Assembly: GCA_016212965.1 (NCBI GenBank) | Contig: JACRDA010000229.1 | Location: forward strand, 1 to 40,663 | Length of the DNA: 40,663 bases | Direction: 5' to 3' | Source: Myxococcales bacterium | Lineage (GTDB): Bacteria; Myxococcota_A; Polyangia; Polyangiales; Polyangiaceae | Shown here: positions 16,481-24,865 of the stretch, in pieces | Layout: the number at the start of each line of letters is the position of its first letter | Position numbering within the stretch: position 1 is the first letter of the stretch | Position numbers and translations under genes: made by a program | Notes under the pieces: generated by a model | What the model was told of the DNA's origin: nothing | The model's database searches: none | What the model saw: the letters and a program-made list of their open reading frames with translations, nothing else

Positions 16481-17971
16481 TCACGGCGGGGGCCCCGCGA
16501 AGTCGACGAAGAAGGGCGGGCGGTGGCGCTCTTCGAGGCACGCGGGGTCGAGCTCCGCCGCCGAGCCGGCGGCCACGAAGTCGCGCACCAGGCGCGGCGC
16601 GCAGCCGGTCGCGATCACGTTGTGGGCCGCCCCGCGCACGACCACGCTGCGCCCGTTCGGCAGCGCGCGCAGCGCCTCGTCGGCCCAGCGCGGTGGCGTC
16701 ACCGGATCGAGCTCGCCGCTCAGCGCGAGGACGGCCGCGTCGGCCCGCGTCGGCGCCGCGAAGTCCTCGGGCAGGGGTGCGCGCGGGAAGGCGGCACAGG
16801 CGCGCTCGAGGTCGTCGAGCACGGAGCGACCGAGGAAGGTCCCGCTCGCGCGCTCGACCCCGGCGGCGTCGACGCGCGGCAGATCCTCCTGACACACGAC
16901 GGCGAAGAACAGGCCCACGGCGAGGCCCGCGCCGGCGGCGTCGCCCACGAGCGTCGCCGCGCTCACGAGCGGCGCGAAGTCCGAGGCGAGCGCCCGGTCC
17001 ACCACGAGCGGCACGAGCGCCGACAGCTCCACCGAGTAGAGCAGGCTGCGCAGGGCCTTGGCGAACAGGGTGCGCCCGACCACGGTGGCGCGGGGCCGGC
17101 CGGTGCGCGGGTCGGCGAGCGTCACCTTCGCGGGCGCGGCGTCGAGGCCCGCGAGCAGCCCGGCGAAGCGCGCCGCGAGATCGGGGAAGGCGCCGTCGCA
17201 GCGCGGTTCGGCGCGGCAGTCCGCGAACAGCCGGTCGAGGGCGGCCTCGGCGTCGACCGGCGCGGCGAGGGGCAGGACCATCGCGGTCGGCATCGCGCCG
17301 TCGAGGGTGGCGGTGCGCACCCGCTCCGGATGGCGCGCGAGGTACACGAGGGCGAGGCGCGTGCCATAGGAGACGCCGAGCAGGTTGACGCGCTCGTGGC
17401 CGAGGGCCGCGCGCACGGCCTCGAGGTCCTCGGCGGCGTCGATGCTCGTGTAGGCCTCGAGATCGACCTCGCTCTGCCACGCCCGCGCACAGCGACTCAC
17501 GGCGGCGTGGAGGGCGTCGTCGTCGCCGAGGCCGTCGTCGACGGCTTCGTCGCAGGCGAGGCGGCCCGAGCCGCCCGTCCCGCGCTGGTCGACGAAGACG
17601 AGGTCCCGGTCGCGCGAGAGGTCGCGCAGCGCGGGCAGGAGCGGCAGGAAGGCGCTGGTCGCGGCCTGCCCCGGCCCGCCGGCGAGGAAGTAGATGGGGT
17701 CCGCCGGCCCCCGCTGCCGGGCGGGCAACACGGCGACGCCGAGCGCGAGGGTCCGCCCCGCGTCGGGCCCGGTGCGGCGCTCCGGCACCACGACCTCGCC
17801 GCACAGCCCCTCGCGGCTCCCGCCGCCGATGCGGCACGGCGCGAAGCTCGAGGGCAGCCCCGCCGGTCGCTCCTCGGGCCGGCAGCCGAGCGCGCCGAGC
17901 GCGCCGAGCGCGGTGGCCACCACGGCGAGGCACAAGGCCCGGCCGGGGCTGGGGAGTGCGACGTGCACCAT
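16481..17971 (-). CDS. Alpha/beta-hydrolase lipoprotein, S33 (TAP-like) peptidase family
   Basis: A 496-residue secreted hydrolase of the proline iminopeptidase/tripeptidyl aminopeptidase type. The start at 17971 is preferred over one 111 bases upstream because it begins a lipoprotein signal (VALPSPGRALCLAVVATALG, then lipobox LGALGC, Cys at about residue 30). The nucleophile Ser is in GVSYGTRLA (about 200), the acid in SGELDPVTPP (about 420) and the His in RGAAHNVI (about 448); the oxyanion region is FLAGGPGQAA. It starts the operon with the ABC exporter. Substrate could be peptides or small esters released outside the cell membrane. Confidence 0.88.
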   Translation of the reverse strand: MVHVALPSPGRALCLAVVATALGALGALGCRPEERPAGLPSSFAPCRIGGGSREGLCGEVVVPERRTGPDAGRTLALGVAVLPARQRGPADPIYFLAGGPGQAATSAFLPLLPALRDLSRDRDLVFVDQRGTGGSGRLACDEAVDDGLGDDDALHAAVSRCARAWQSEVDLEAYTSIDAAEDLEAVRAALGHERVNLLGVSYGTRLALVYLARHPERVRTATLDGAMPTAMVLPLAAPVDAEAALDRLFADCRAEPRCDGAFPDLAARFAGLLAGLDAAPAKVTLADPRTGRPRATVVGRTLFAKALRSLLYSVELSALVPLVVDRALASDFAPLVSAATLVGDAAGAGLAVGLFFAVVCQEDLPRVDAAGVERASGTFLGRSVLDDLERACAAFPRAPLPEDFAAPTRADAAVLALSGELDPVTPPRWADEALRALPNGRSVVVRGAAHNVIATGCAPRLVRDFVAAGSAAELDPACLEERHRPPFFVDFAGPPP

Positions 17972-18161
17972 CGGAGCCGACGTTACCACGGCGGTCGGCA
18001 GCCCTTGAGCGGTGCGCTGCCGCGCCGCGCGCGACCCCGCCCACGCATCGAGCTCCTGCTCGGCGCGGTCGGGGGCGCGCACGCCGCACCCGGCGCGAAC
18101 GGACGTGCCGGCGTCAGGTGCGGCGGGCTCTTGGGGGGCGATGCCCGAAGCCCGAAGCCAC

Positions 18162-18178
18162 CGGCTCCCTCGGAGCCG
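18162..18178 (-). terminator. Hairpin after the secreted-protein gene
   Basis: CGGCTCC-CTC-GGAGCCG, a perfect 7-bp stem nine bases past the stop of the gene at 18188-18625. It has no T tract; it is flanked on the far side by a small CCCGAAG tandem. Confidence 0.5.
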
Positions 18179-18187
18179 AGTGACCTT

Positions 18188-18625
18188 CTAGATGCTCGCC
18201 GACGAGGGGTTGTCGAGGAAGTACGGCACCTGTCCGCAGTACACGACGGGCGAGCCGATGTCCGGGTACGCCTTCAGCACCGCCTCGGCGAGCTGGTTGC
18301 ACGTACCGCCGTGGCCGCAGTGCGCGACGTACGCCGTGATGCCCTCGCCCCACTTCACGCTGTACTGCCGGAACGAGATCTTCTGCGCGACCATGGGCTC
18401 GTAGTCGCTGACCTTCGCCCAGTGCGGACGCACGCGCATGACGCCGTCGATCGCCTGCCAGATGACGGCGCTGTCGCCGCCCTTGCTGGCGGCCAGGACG
18501 GCGTGCGCGTTCATGCAGTTGTCGACCGCCGGCGTGACCTTGCCCGCGGCGTCGGTGCTCTGCACCACGCCCATCGCTGCCGCCATCGCGCCCAAGGAAC
18601 CAAGCACCAGCCAGACCTTCTTCAT
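18188..18625 (-). CDS. Small secreted Cys-containing protein of unknown function
   Basis: A 145-residue exported protein. The Sec signal peptide is clear (MKKVWLVLGSLGAMAAAMGV, cleavage probably after STDA at about 26). The mature part has four Cys (in DNCMNAHAVLA, AHCGHGGTCNQLAEAV and VVYCGQVPY), a likely disulfide pattern, and an aromatic patch (YSVKWGEGITAYVAH). I do not recognise the family. The start is firm: GGAGGAGACG precedes the ATG. The gene stands alone on its strand, divergent from the pseudokinase gene; no function can be inferred from neighbours. Confidence 0.82.
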   Translation of the reverse strand: MKKVWLVLGSLGAMAAAMGVVQSTDAAGKVTPAVDNCMNAHAVLAASKGGDSAVIWQAIDGVMRVRPHWAKVSDYEPMVAQKISFRQYSVKWGEGITAYVAHCGHGGTCNQLAEAVLKAYPDIGSPVVYCGQVPYFLDNPSSASI

Positions 18626-18877
18626 CGTCTCCTCCGATAGGGAACGCCTCGCACGCGCGCCCCGCCCTCCCGCAACTCCCGCGGCCGGACGCGACGGCGT
18701 GCAGCGCGGCGCACCACGGCCGCATGCCGTGCGCGCACTCGAAGCGCTACGGTAATCGCACCGCCCGAAGGCAGGCACGTTTGCTACGCCCGGCGGCGCG
18801 GCGCGCCCGGCGCGGGCGTGCTCCGGAGCCGCTCGAGCGCGAACGTCCGCCCAGGACTTTACCGGGCGGGCGCCGCC

Positions 18878-20500
18878 GTGAAAGCATGGCTCGCAGTGCA
18901 AACCTTGGCGCAATGGGTCGCGCAACACGGGCGGCTCGGCCCGCGCGACGCCGTCGGCTGGGTGGTCCGCGTGGCGCGCACCCTCGAGCCGCTCCACTCG
19001 CTCGGCGAGGCCCACGGGCGCATCTCGGCCGAGGCCGTGCTCGTCGAGAGCGCCGACGCGAGCGGCCACGGCGCGCTGCGCGACCCGGTGGAGGTGCCCG
19101 ACCCGCTCGAGTACCACTCCGCCGACCGAGCGGCGCGCGGGCCGGACGACGCCGTTCCCGACGACGACGTGTGGGCACTCGGAGTGCTGCTCTACTACCT
19201 GCTCACGGCGAGCTATCCGTATCCCGGCGCGAGCGACGAGGAGATCCGCGCGCGCATCGGCTTCCGCCCGCCCGCGCCGATCGCCCTGCACGGCCTGCGC
19301 GACGACGTGCTGCAGTGCACGGTCGATCGCGCGTTCAGCACCGACACGGGACTGCGGCTCACGCACGCCGGCGAGCTGCGCTCGACGCTGCTCTTGTGGA
19401 GCCCGGCCACGCGCCGCCTCCCACCGCTCACCTTCGGCAGCACCGCACAGCTCGGCCGGGTCGCCAACGAGCGGGCCGCCCGCCAGGCGCGCGAGGCCGC
19501 GGCCATCGAAGCGGCGCTCGCGGACGACGCCCCCACCGAGGGGGTCGAGATCGAGGTCGGCGATGAGCCGCGCGCCACGACTGGGGCGCGGCCCGGCGGG
19601 GCGCGGGCACGGACGCCCGCCGCGCGCGAGAACGACGCTGTGCCGAGCACCCAGCCGAGCGGCAGCGCGCGCGACGACGCACGCACGACGCCCGAGGAGG
19701 CGGCGCCCGTGGCGACCCCCCGACCGGCGCGCACGCCCCGGCGCGGCCGCTGGCGACCGCTCGCCGTCGCCCTCGCGCTCATCGCGGCAGGTGCCGGCGC
19801 ACTGGTGGCCTGGCTGCAGCTCCAGCCCGGGGGGGCCGCCACGACGCCGTCGGCGGGCGCGGCCACGGCGCCAGGCGCGAGCGACCGCGCGCGCGCGACC
19901 CCGAGCGGCGCGGAGGCGGAGCCGGTGACGAGCGGCGCCGGCTCGGCAGGAACGAGCCCCGGCGCGCCGAGCGCGTCGCCCGCGGCGCCCACCGACCTCG
20001 CCGCCTGCGTAGCGGAGCTCCTGCCCCTCGGTGCCTTCGGAGGCGACGCGCGTCCGGGCCGCGACGCCTTCGACTTCGTGTGCAGCGAGCGCGACCCGCG
20101 CCGCTCGGTGTCGGCCCTCAAGGCCCTGCTGGTGCGCTTCGGGCCGAGCGCGGTCACGGATGCGATGCGCGAGTGGTCGGCGCTCGGGTGGTACTCGCTC
20201 GGTGGCGTGGCCGTCGTGCGCGCGCGCTGCTGCCCGGCGGCGGCGCCGCTCGTGGCCCCCGATCTCCTGAGCGTGTGCGAGCTCGGGCCGGCGCTGGCAC
20301 GGGTGGGCGAGGCGGCCGTCGGCGGGGACGACGCGGCCGCGGGCGAGGCGATCCAGAGCTACGGCCGCGCCGTCCGCTGCGCCGCGACCGCCGGTGCGGC
20401 GGGGAGCTTCACGCAGAGCGCGCAACCGGACAGCACCCAGGCCGCCGTGCTCTTGCGCGTGCTCGGCCGCGCGCGGGGGCTGCGGCAGCTGCCGCGCTGA
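18878..20500 (+). CDS. Membrane-anchored pseudokinase-like protein
   Basis: About 540 residues. The first 170 residues resemble only the C-lobe of a Ser/Thr protein kinase. The catalytic-loop position reads HGRISAEAVLV where active kinases have HRDxKPxNxLV, so Asp, Lys and Asn are replaced, and DDVWALGVLLYYLLTASYPYPG matches the helix-F region. There is no Gly-rich loop, no VAIK Lys and no DFG. A low-complexity linker (about 195-285) leads to one membrane helix (about 291-313: PLAVALALIAAGAGALVAWL), then another linker and a C-terminal domain with several Cys (including RARCCPAAAP). It is a probable scaffold or sensor rather than an enzyme. The start is uncertain: GTG at 18878 is used, GTG at 18818 is possible, and no clear ribosome-binding site was seen. 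Confidence 0.7.
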   Translation: MKAWLAVQTLAQWVAQHGRLGPRDAVGWVVRVARTLEPLHSLGEAHGRISAEAVLVESADASGHGALRDPVEVPDPLEYHSADRAARGPDDAVPDDDVWALGVLLYYLLTASYPYPGASDEEIRARIGFRPPAPIALHGLRDDVLQCTVDRAFSTDTGLRLTHAGELRSTLLLWSPATRRLPPLTFGSTAQLGRVANERAARQAREAAAIEAALADDAPTEGVEIEVGDEPRATTGARPGGARARTPAARENDAVPSTQPSGSARDDARTTPEEAAPVATPRPARTPRRGRWRPLAVALALIAAGAGALVAWLQLQPGGAATTPSAGAATAPGASDRARATPSGAEAEPVTSGAGSAGTSPGAPSASPAAPTDLAACVAELLPLGAFGGDARPGRDAFDFVCSERDPRRSVSALKALLVRFGPSAVTDAMREWSALGWYSLGGVAVVRARCCPAAAPLVAPDLLSVCELGPALARVGEAAVGGDDAAAGEAIQSYGRAVRCAATAGAAGSFTQSAQPDSTQAAVLLRVLGRARGLRQLPR

Positions 20501-20568
20501 GCCGCACGTCGCCCGAGCGCGGCGTCGGGAGCCCGCTGCCGCGCCCGCCGCCCGCGGGCGCGCCGGGC

Positions 20569-20612
20569 TTGACGGCGCCCCGTCAAAGTGAGAAGTACCA
20601 CCTACTACTTCT
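20569..20612. promoter_or_regulatory. Two nested inverted repeats before the MerR gene
   Basis: TTGACGG-CGCC-CCGTCAA (20569-20586) is a perfect inverted repeat whose first half also looks like a -35 box. AGAAGTA, eight bases, TACTTCT (20591-20612) is a second perfect inverted repeat that ends exactly at the start codon. MerR-type regulators bind dyads inside the promoter, so one or both are likely autoregulatory operators. Confidence 0.55.
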
Positions 20613-21455
20613 ATGTCACCGGGGCTCCTCAAGATGGCGGCGCTCGCGCAGGCGAGCGGTGTGCCCGCCGCGACCATCAAGCACTACCTGCGCGAGGGTC
20701 TCCTGCCGCCGCCCCAGGTCAAGACCGGCCGCAACATGGCCTATTACGACGCGGCGCTCGTGCCCCGCATCCGCGCGATCAAGCAGCTGCAGGAGCAGCG
20801 CTACCTGCCGCTGCGCGTGATCCGCGACATGCTCGACGCGAGCGATCCCCTGCGCGCGGACCAGACGCATGCCGCGCTCGCGAAGGCGCTCGGCGAGATG
20901 GCACCGCCGGGCCAGCGCACGCGCGCCGAGCTCGTCGCCGCGGGCATGCCGGCCGCGGAGCTCGACTTCCTGCGGGGCCTCGGCCTGCTGACGCCGGAGG
21001 GCCGCGGCCCCGACGAGCGCTACGCCGGCGACGATCTCGCGCTCCTGCGCACGCTCGGCGCCGCGCGCGCTGCCGGCATCGGCCCCGACATGCTGCCGCC
21101 GGCGATCCTCGTGCCGTACCTCGAGGCCATCCGGGCGCTGGTGCGCACCGAGCTCGTGCTGTTCCGCGAGGGCGTGGTGCCGCGCGCGGGCGAGCGGCTC
21201 GACGCCGTCGTCGGCGCCGCCACGGAGCTGAGCGAGCGGCTGGTCGTGCTCCTGCGGCGCAAGCTGCTGCTGCCGATGCTGCGCGAGCTCACCGCGGAGC
21301 CGTCGGCGCCGGCCGGGCTCACGGGCGCGGTCGAGACGGCGCGCGGCCGCCGGGGCGCGGGTCGCGCCGCGAGCGCGACGCCGCGCGCGAGCGGTGCGCG
21401 GCGCACGAACGAGACGAGGAGCGGCGGGCCCGCTCACCGCAGGAGAGAGACGTGA
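20613..21455 (+). CDS. MerR-family transcriptional regulator
   Basis: A 280-residue regulator. The N-terminal winged helix is clear: KMAALAQASGVPAATIKHYL (about 7-26), REGLLPPP, then YYDAALVPRIRAIKQLQEQRYLPL and RVIRDMLD. The C-terminal effector part (about 90-240) contains a second helical unit (LVAAGMPAAELDFLRGLGLL) and a helix bundle (about 165-230), ending in a disordered Arg-rich tail. It is longer than classic metal-sensing MerR proteins and lacks a Cys-based metal site, so a small-molecule ligand is more likely. Its stop overlaps the start of the lipoprotein hydrolase gene (TGATG), so it may control that gene. An internal ATG at 20634 is an alternative start. Confidence 0.88.
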   Translation: MSPGLLKMAALAQASGVPAATIKHYLREGLLPPPQVKTGRNMAYYDAALVPRIRAIKQLQEQRYLPLRVIRDMLDASDPLRADQTHAALAKALGEMAPPGQRTRAELVAAGMPAAELDFLRGLGLLTPEGRGPDERYAGDDLALLRTLGAARAAGIGPDMLPPAILVPYLEAIRALVRTELVLFREGVVPRAGERLDAVVGAATELSERLVVLLRRKLLLPMLRELTAEPSAPAGLTGAVETARGRRGAGRAASATPRASGARRTNETRSGGPAHRRRET

Positions 21456-22504
21456 TGGGCAAGTCGACGTGGGTCGGGGCGTTCGTGGTCGTGGCGCTCG
21501 TCGCGGGCTGTTCGGGCGAGACCGACACGACCTTCACCGGGACCGGCGGCCACGGCGCCGGCGCCGGCGGCGGCAGCGGCGCCGGGGGCCTCGGCGCCGG
21601 CGGCGACGGCACCGGCGGCCAAGCGCCCGCCGCCCCCGATCCGAACCTCGACGGGCCCTACACCTACGCGGAGCTCGACGCGACCTTCACCGTCGCGGCC
21701 ACGGGCCATCAGGTGGCGATTCACTGTGCCTACCCGACCGCCGGGCCCGATGCAGGGCCCTACCCGGTCGTCGTCTTCGGCCACGGCTTCCAGCTGCCCC
21801 CGAGCCAGTACTACGGCTACGTGCGGCGGCTCGCGAGCTTCGGCTACGTGGCGCTCACGGTCGACTTTCCGGCGGGGTTCGTCGGCAACAAGCACACGGA
21901 CAACGCCCGGGACCTCGTCGCGGGCCTCGACTGGGCCGCACAGGCCCCCGAGCTCGCGGGCCTGGCCGACACGACCCACGCCGGCGCGAGCGGGCACTCG
22001 CTCGGCGGCAAGGCGGCGCTGCTCGGCGCGACCTACGACGCGCGCATCGACGCCGCCATCGTGCTCGACCCGGTCGACAGCGCGCTGCAGTGCAGCGCGC
22101 AGGATTGCCCCGACGTGAGCACCCTCATGCCGGGCCTCGCGATCCCGACGGGCTTGCTCGGCGAGACGACCGACGCCACGGGCGGCTTCCAGGCCTGCGC
22201 GCCGGCCGCCGACAACTACACGACGTTCTACGCCGGCGCACAGAGCCCGAGCCTCGAGGTCACCGTGGTCGGCGCGAACCACATGAGCTTCCTCGACGAC
22301 GTCGCGAGCTGCGGCTTCACGTGCAGCTTCTGCAATGCCGCGACGCTCGACAACGCCACCGTGAACGGCCTCGGGCGGGCCTACCTGGTGGCGTTCTACG
22401 AGCGCTGGCTGCGCGGCCTCGACGCCTACGACAGCTACCTCACGGGCGCGCTCGCCGAGGCCCGCTACGTCGGCCCCGGGCTCGTGACCCTGCAGTCGAA
22501 GTGA
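21455..22504 (+). CDS. Lipoprotein alpha/beta-hydrolase, chlorophyllase/dienelactone-hydrolase-like
   Basis: A 349-residue surface or periplasmic lipoprotein. The signal and lipobox are at the N-terminus (WVGAFVVVALVAGCSGE, Cys about 19), then a Gly-rich flexible linker (about 28-55) of the kind common in myxobacterial lipoproteins. The catalytic domain has VVVFGHGFQLPPSQYYGYV (oxyanion strand), the nucleophile in GASGHSLGGKAAL (about residue 181), a probable acid in VLDPVD and a probable His in GANHMSF (about 276). The C-terminal part has several Cys (CGFTCSFCNA) likely in disulfides. This resembles chlorophyllase-like and PET-hydrolase-like esterases; the substrate is unknown. Start supported by AGGAGAGAGACG. 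Confidence 0.87.
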   Translation: MGKSTWVGAFVVVALVAGCSGETDTTFTGTGGHGAGAGGGSGAGGLGAGGDGTGGQAPAAPDPNLDGPYTYAELDATFTVAATGHQVAIHCAYPTAGPDAGPYPVVVFGHGFQLPPSQYYGYVRRLASFGYVALTVDFPAGFVGNKHTDNARDLVAGLDWAAQAPELAGLADTTHAGASGHSLGGKAALLGATYDARIDAAIVLDPVDSALQCSAQDCPDVSTLMPGLAIPTGLLGETTDATGGFQACAPAADNYTTFYAGAQSPSLEVTVVGANHMSFLDDVASCGFTCSFCNAATLDNATVNGLGRAYLVAFYERWLRGLDAYDSYLTGALAEARYVGPGLVTLQSK

Positions 22505-22549
22505 AGCGCCGGCTGGCGGCGGCGACCGGCGCGTGAGAGCGTGCCGGCC

Positions 22550-23011
22550 ATGTCGATGTCCGAGGCCACCCCGGCGCACGCCGCGCTCGCTGCCTTCGCC
22601 GGTCGCTTCGTCGGCGAGGAGACGCTGCACCCCTCGCCCTGGGACCCGGAGGGGGGCCGCGCGGTCGGCCACCTCGAGGCCCGCATGGCGCTCGGCGGCC
22701 TGTGCCTCGTGAGCGACTACCGCGAGGAGCGCGCCGGCCGCGTCGTGATGGAGGGGCACGGCGTCTACGGGTACGAGCCCGGTGCGGACCTCTACGTGAT
22801 GACCTGGTTCGACAGCGCCGGCGGCGGCGCGCCGGTCGTCGCCCGCGGCCGCTTCGAGGCCGGCACCCTCACCTACCGCGCGAGCTCGCCGCGCGGCGAG
22901 TCGCGCTACGTCTACGAGCCCACGGAGACGGGCTACCACTTCCGCATCGAGCTGCGCGCCCCCGACGCAGCGTGGCGCCCCTTGCTCGAGGCGAGCTACC
23001 GACGCGTGTGA
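22550..23011 (+). CDS. DUF1579-like protein
   Basis: A 153-residue small beta-barrel-type protein. The layout AALAAFAGRFVGEETLHPSPWDPEGG, then GGLCLVSDYREERAGRVVMEGHGVYGYE and LYVMTWFDSAGGG matches DUF1579/heme-binding-like small proteins that start with a W/F-x-G-x-W/E repeat. No catalytic residues are known for the family. Three starts are close together (GTG 22541, ATG 22550, ATG 22556); 22550 is used. It follows the lipoprotein hydrolase by 45 bases and may be cotranscribed. A 12-bp GC palindrome at 23016-23027 follows the stop. Confidence 0.72.
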   Translation: MSMSEATPAHAALAAFAGRFVGEETLHPSPWDPEGGRAVGHLEARMALGGLCLVSDYREERAGRVVMEGHGVYGYEPGADLYVMTWFDSAGGGAPVVARGRFEAGTLTYRASSPRGESRYVYEPTETGYHFRIELRAPDAAWRPLLEASYRRV

Positions 23012-23117
23012 CGGGGCGGGCGCCCGCAAGAGCATGACGACCGCCGCGCGTTCGGTGTAGGCTCCCGGGGCGCGGTTCCCGGAGGACCCTCGACCCCGCC
23101 GCTCCAGAATCCCCAAC

Positions 23118-24236
23118 ATGGCCGAACGCAAGATCCCGCTCGAGCGCATTCGAACCGACGGCTGGTTCGAACGACTCGGCGAGAGCATCTCGAGCTTCCA
23201 CACGCTGTGCGACGTCCTCGGCGAGCGCTTCTTCGCGTTCGCTCTCATCGCCGGCGCGCGCGTGAGCTCGCTCATGATCGACCGGTTCAACCCGGACCAG
23301 TCGCTCGTGGAGTTCAGCCTCGGCGGTATCGACGAGGACCCCGCCACCGAGGCGCCGCTGCAGCGCATGACGGTCGTCGAGTTCCGGCACCGGCTGGTCG
23401 CGGCCCTGCTCGCGGGCGAGCCGCCGCCCCCGCGCATCGACCAGGTGAGCGCCGACGATCTCGACGGCGTGCAGCGCTTCATCGGGCCGCGCGTCCTGCT
23501 CCTGGCGCCGCTCTACGGCTACGGGCTGAAGGAGCTCGTCATCGACGGCAAGAAGCCGACCGTGGTCTTGGAGCGCGCGGCGCAGATCGAGAGCTACCCT
23601 CTCAAGAGCTTCCAGGCACGCCTGCGCGAGCACGTGCAGGAGGACCTCGAGCGCGGCGTCGAGCGCCAGGGCGGGACGGCCATCGACCTCGAGCACGTCG
23701 CGAAGGCCGAGGCCGCCGCGAAGTCCGGCGACCACAAGGCGGTCGTGGCGCTGCTCGGCAGCTGGCCGATGCCGCTCGCCATCTACTGGCGTACGCCCGA
23801 GGGCCAGATGCTGCCCGAGGCCGCGCGCCAACGCATCGCCGACGGGCTCGGCCTGCTCGGCACCGCCGTGTCGAAGCTCGGCGATCCCAGCCAGGGCGAG
23901 GAGATCCTGCGCCTCGCCGTCCAGTACGCCCAGGACGGGCGCGCGGCGGCGGGGATCTTCCAGCGGCTCGGGCGCATGCTGCTCGACAGCCAGCGCTACG
24001 GCGAGGCGGTGGGTCCGCTGCGCCGCGCGCAGACGCTCGGCGCACCGCCGAAGGAGCTGTTCATCGATCTCGCCACGGCGTTCAGCCGCCGCGGCCGCCA
24101 CGTCGCCGCCATCGCCTGTGTCGAGGAGGCGGCGCGCGCCGGCGCCGACAAGAAGGCGCTCGCGCCGCTGCGCAGCGAGCTCGAGCAGGCGCTCGGTCCG
24201 GCGCTCGTCGCCTGGAAGAAGGCCGCGCGCGTCTAG
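23118..24236 (+). CDS. TPR-like helical protein of unknown function
   Basis: A 372-residue cytosolic protein. The N-terminal half (about 1-190) is not recognised; it includes FHTLCDVLGERFFAFALIAG and GPRVLLLAPLYGYGLKELVI. The C-terminal half (about 195-365) is a series of helix pairs of TPR type, e.g. GEEILRLAVQYAQDGRAAAG, FQRLGRMLLDSQRYGEAVGP and DLATAFSRRGRHVAAIACVE. TPRs mediate protein contacts. No signal peptide or membrane helix is visible. It is a single gene between the DUF1579-like gene and the structured region before nuoA. Confidence 0.75.
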   Translation: MAERKIPLERIRTDGWFERLGESISSFHTLCDVLGERFFAFALIAGARVSSLMIDRFNPDQSLVEFSLGGIDEDPATEAPLQRMTVVEFRHRLVAALLAGEPPPPRIDQVSADDLDGVQRFIGPRVLLLAPLYGYGLKELVIDGKKPTVVLERAAQIESYPLKSFQARLREHVQEDLERGVERQGGTAIDLEHVAKAEAAAKSGDHKAVVALLGSWPMPLAIYWRTPEGQMLPEAARQRIADGLGLLGTAVSKLGDPSQGEEILRLAVQYAQDGRAAAGIFQRLGRMLLDSQRYGEAVGPLRRAQTLGAPPKELFIDLATAFSRRGRHVAAIACVEEAARAGADKKALAPLRSELEQALGPALVAWKKAARV

Positions 24237-24865
24237 CAGGAACCTCGGCTCCAGCGTGCCGGTGGCTCCAGGCTTCGGGCTCAAGATCAGTCACGTCGTC
24301 GTACCCTGGCGAAGTCGACCAACCCGGCCGACCCAGAGGCCGACCGCCGAGACAGCCCCGCGCTGTTCCTGCTGGAATCCCCGGAGGATTCACAAGAAGA
24401 ACAGAAGGGAAGAAGGCGGCGCTGGGGACAGCGCCGCGGGGACGGCACGCTTGGCTTCTGGTCCTCTGGTCTTCTGCTCTTCTGGTCTTCTTGTGACTCC
24501 TGCTCCTGCCTGCGGGGCCGAGTTTTCACTTGCTCGTGGCGGCGGAGGCTTCGGGCTTCAGGCCGAGACGTCGCGGTGTGGATCCCTGTGGCCCCGCGCT
24601 CTCCCGCCGAAGCCTGGAGCCTGGAGTCTGGAGGCTGTAGCTGGCCTGAAGCCTCACCTCGGCCGGGCCTCGCGCCGGGCCCGGGACAGCGCCGCCGTGC
24701 GGGTCGCACAGGTGCGACAACTCGGCGGAATCCAAAAAGAATCATCACCCTCTGGCAGGCGACCGCCGAACCGGCCTAAGCTCCGCCCCCCAGTGCTCGT
24801 CGCGCGCCGCCGCGCGGCCCCTCGTCGGCCGGCGGTCGTCGCCGGCGCGGCGCACGAGTAGCCCC
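24237..24865. other. Gene-free structured region upstream of nuoA
   Basis: 629 bases without a credible gene. It contains (a) an 18-base inverted repeat with one mismatch, TCACAAGAAGAACAGAAG at 24390-24407 against CTTCTGGTCTTCTTGTGA at 24479-24496; (b) inside it a perfect hairpin GCGGCGCT-GGGGAC-AGCGCCGC at 24416-24437; (c) a perfect 11-base inverted repeat, GGCTTCAGGCC at 24554-24564 and GGCCTGAAGCC at 24643-24653; (d) CCTGGAG repeated three times at 24613-24633 (third copy with one change). CTTCTGGTC-type low-complexity sequence recurs between. It must also hold the nuo promoter, which I could not place. Confidence 0.55.
24390..24496. repeat. Imperfect long inverted repeat with an inner hairpin
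   Basis: Arms of 18 bases (17 match) are separated by 71 bases that contain a perfect 8-bp hairpin at 24416-24437. The arms are purine-rich on one side and pyrimidine-rich on the other, unlike the surrounding GC-rich DNA. It could be a folded leader RNA, an attenuator, or a non-autonomous repeat. Confidence 0.55.

Noticed and set aside
18626..20680. Upstream extension of the secreted-protein frame into a protein of over 800 residues
   Set aside because: The extension is antisense to the pseudokinase gene and would bury a clear signal peptide that has its own ribosome-binding site at 18625.
24390..24496. CRISPR-like or tandem array reading of the CTTCTGGTC repeats
   Set aside because: Units are irregular, with no constant spacer length, and no cas genes are in the window; no CRISPR array was seen anywhere.
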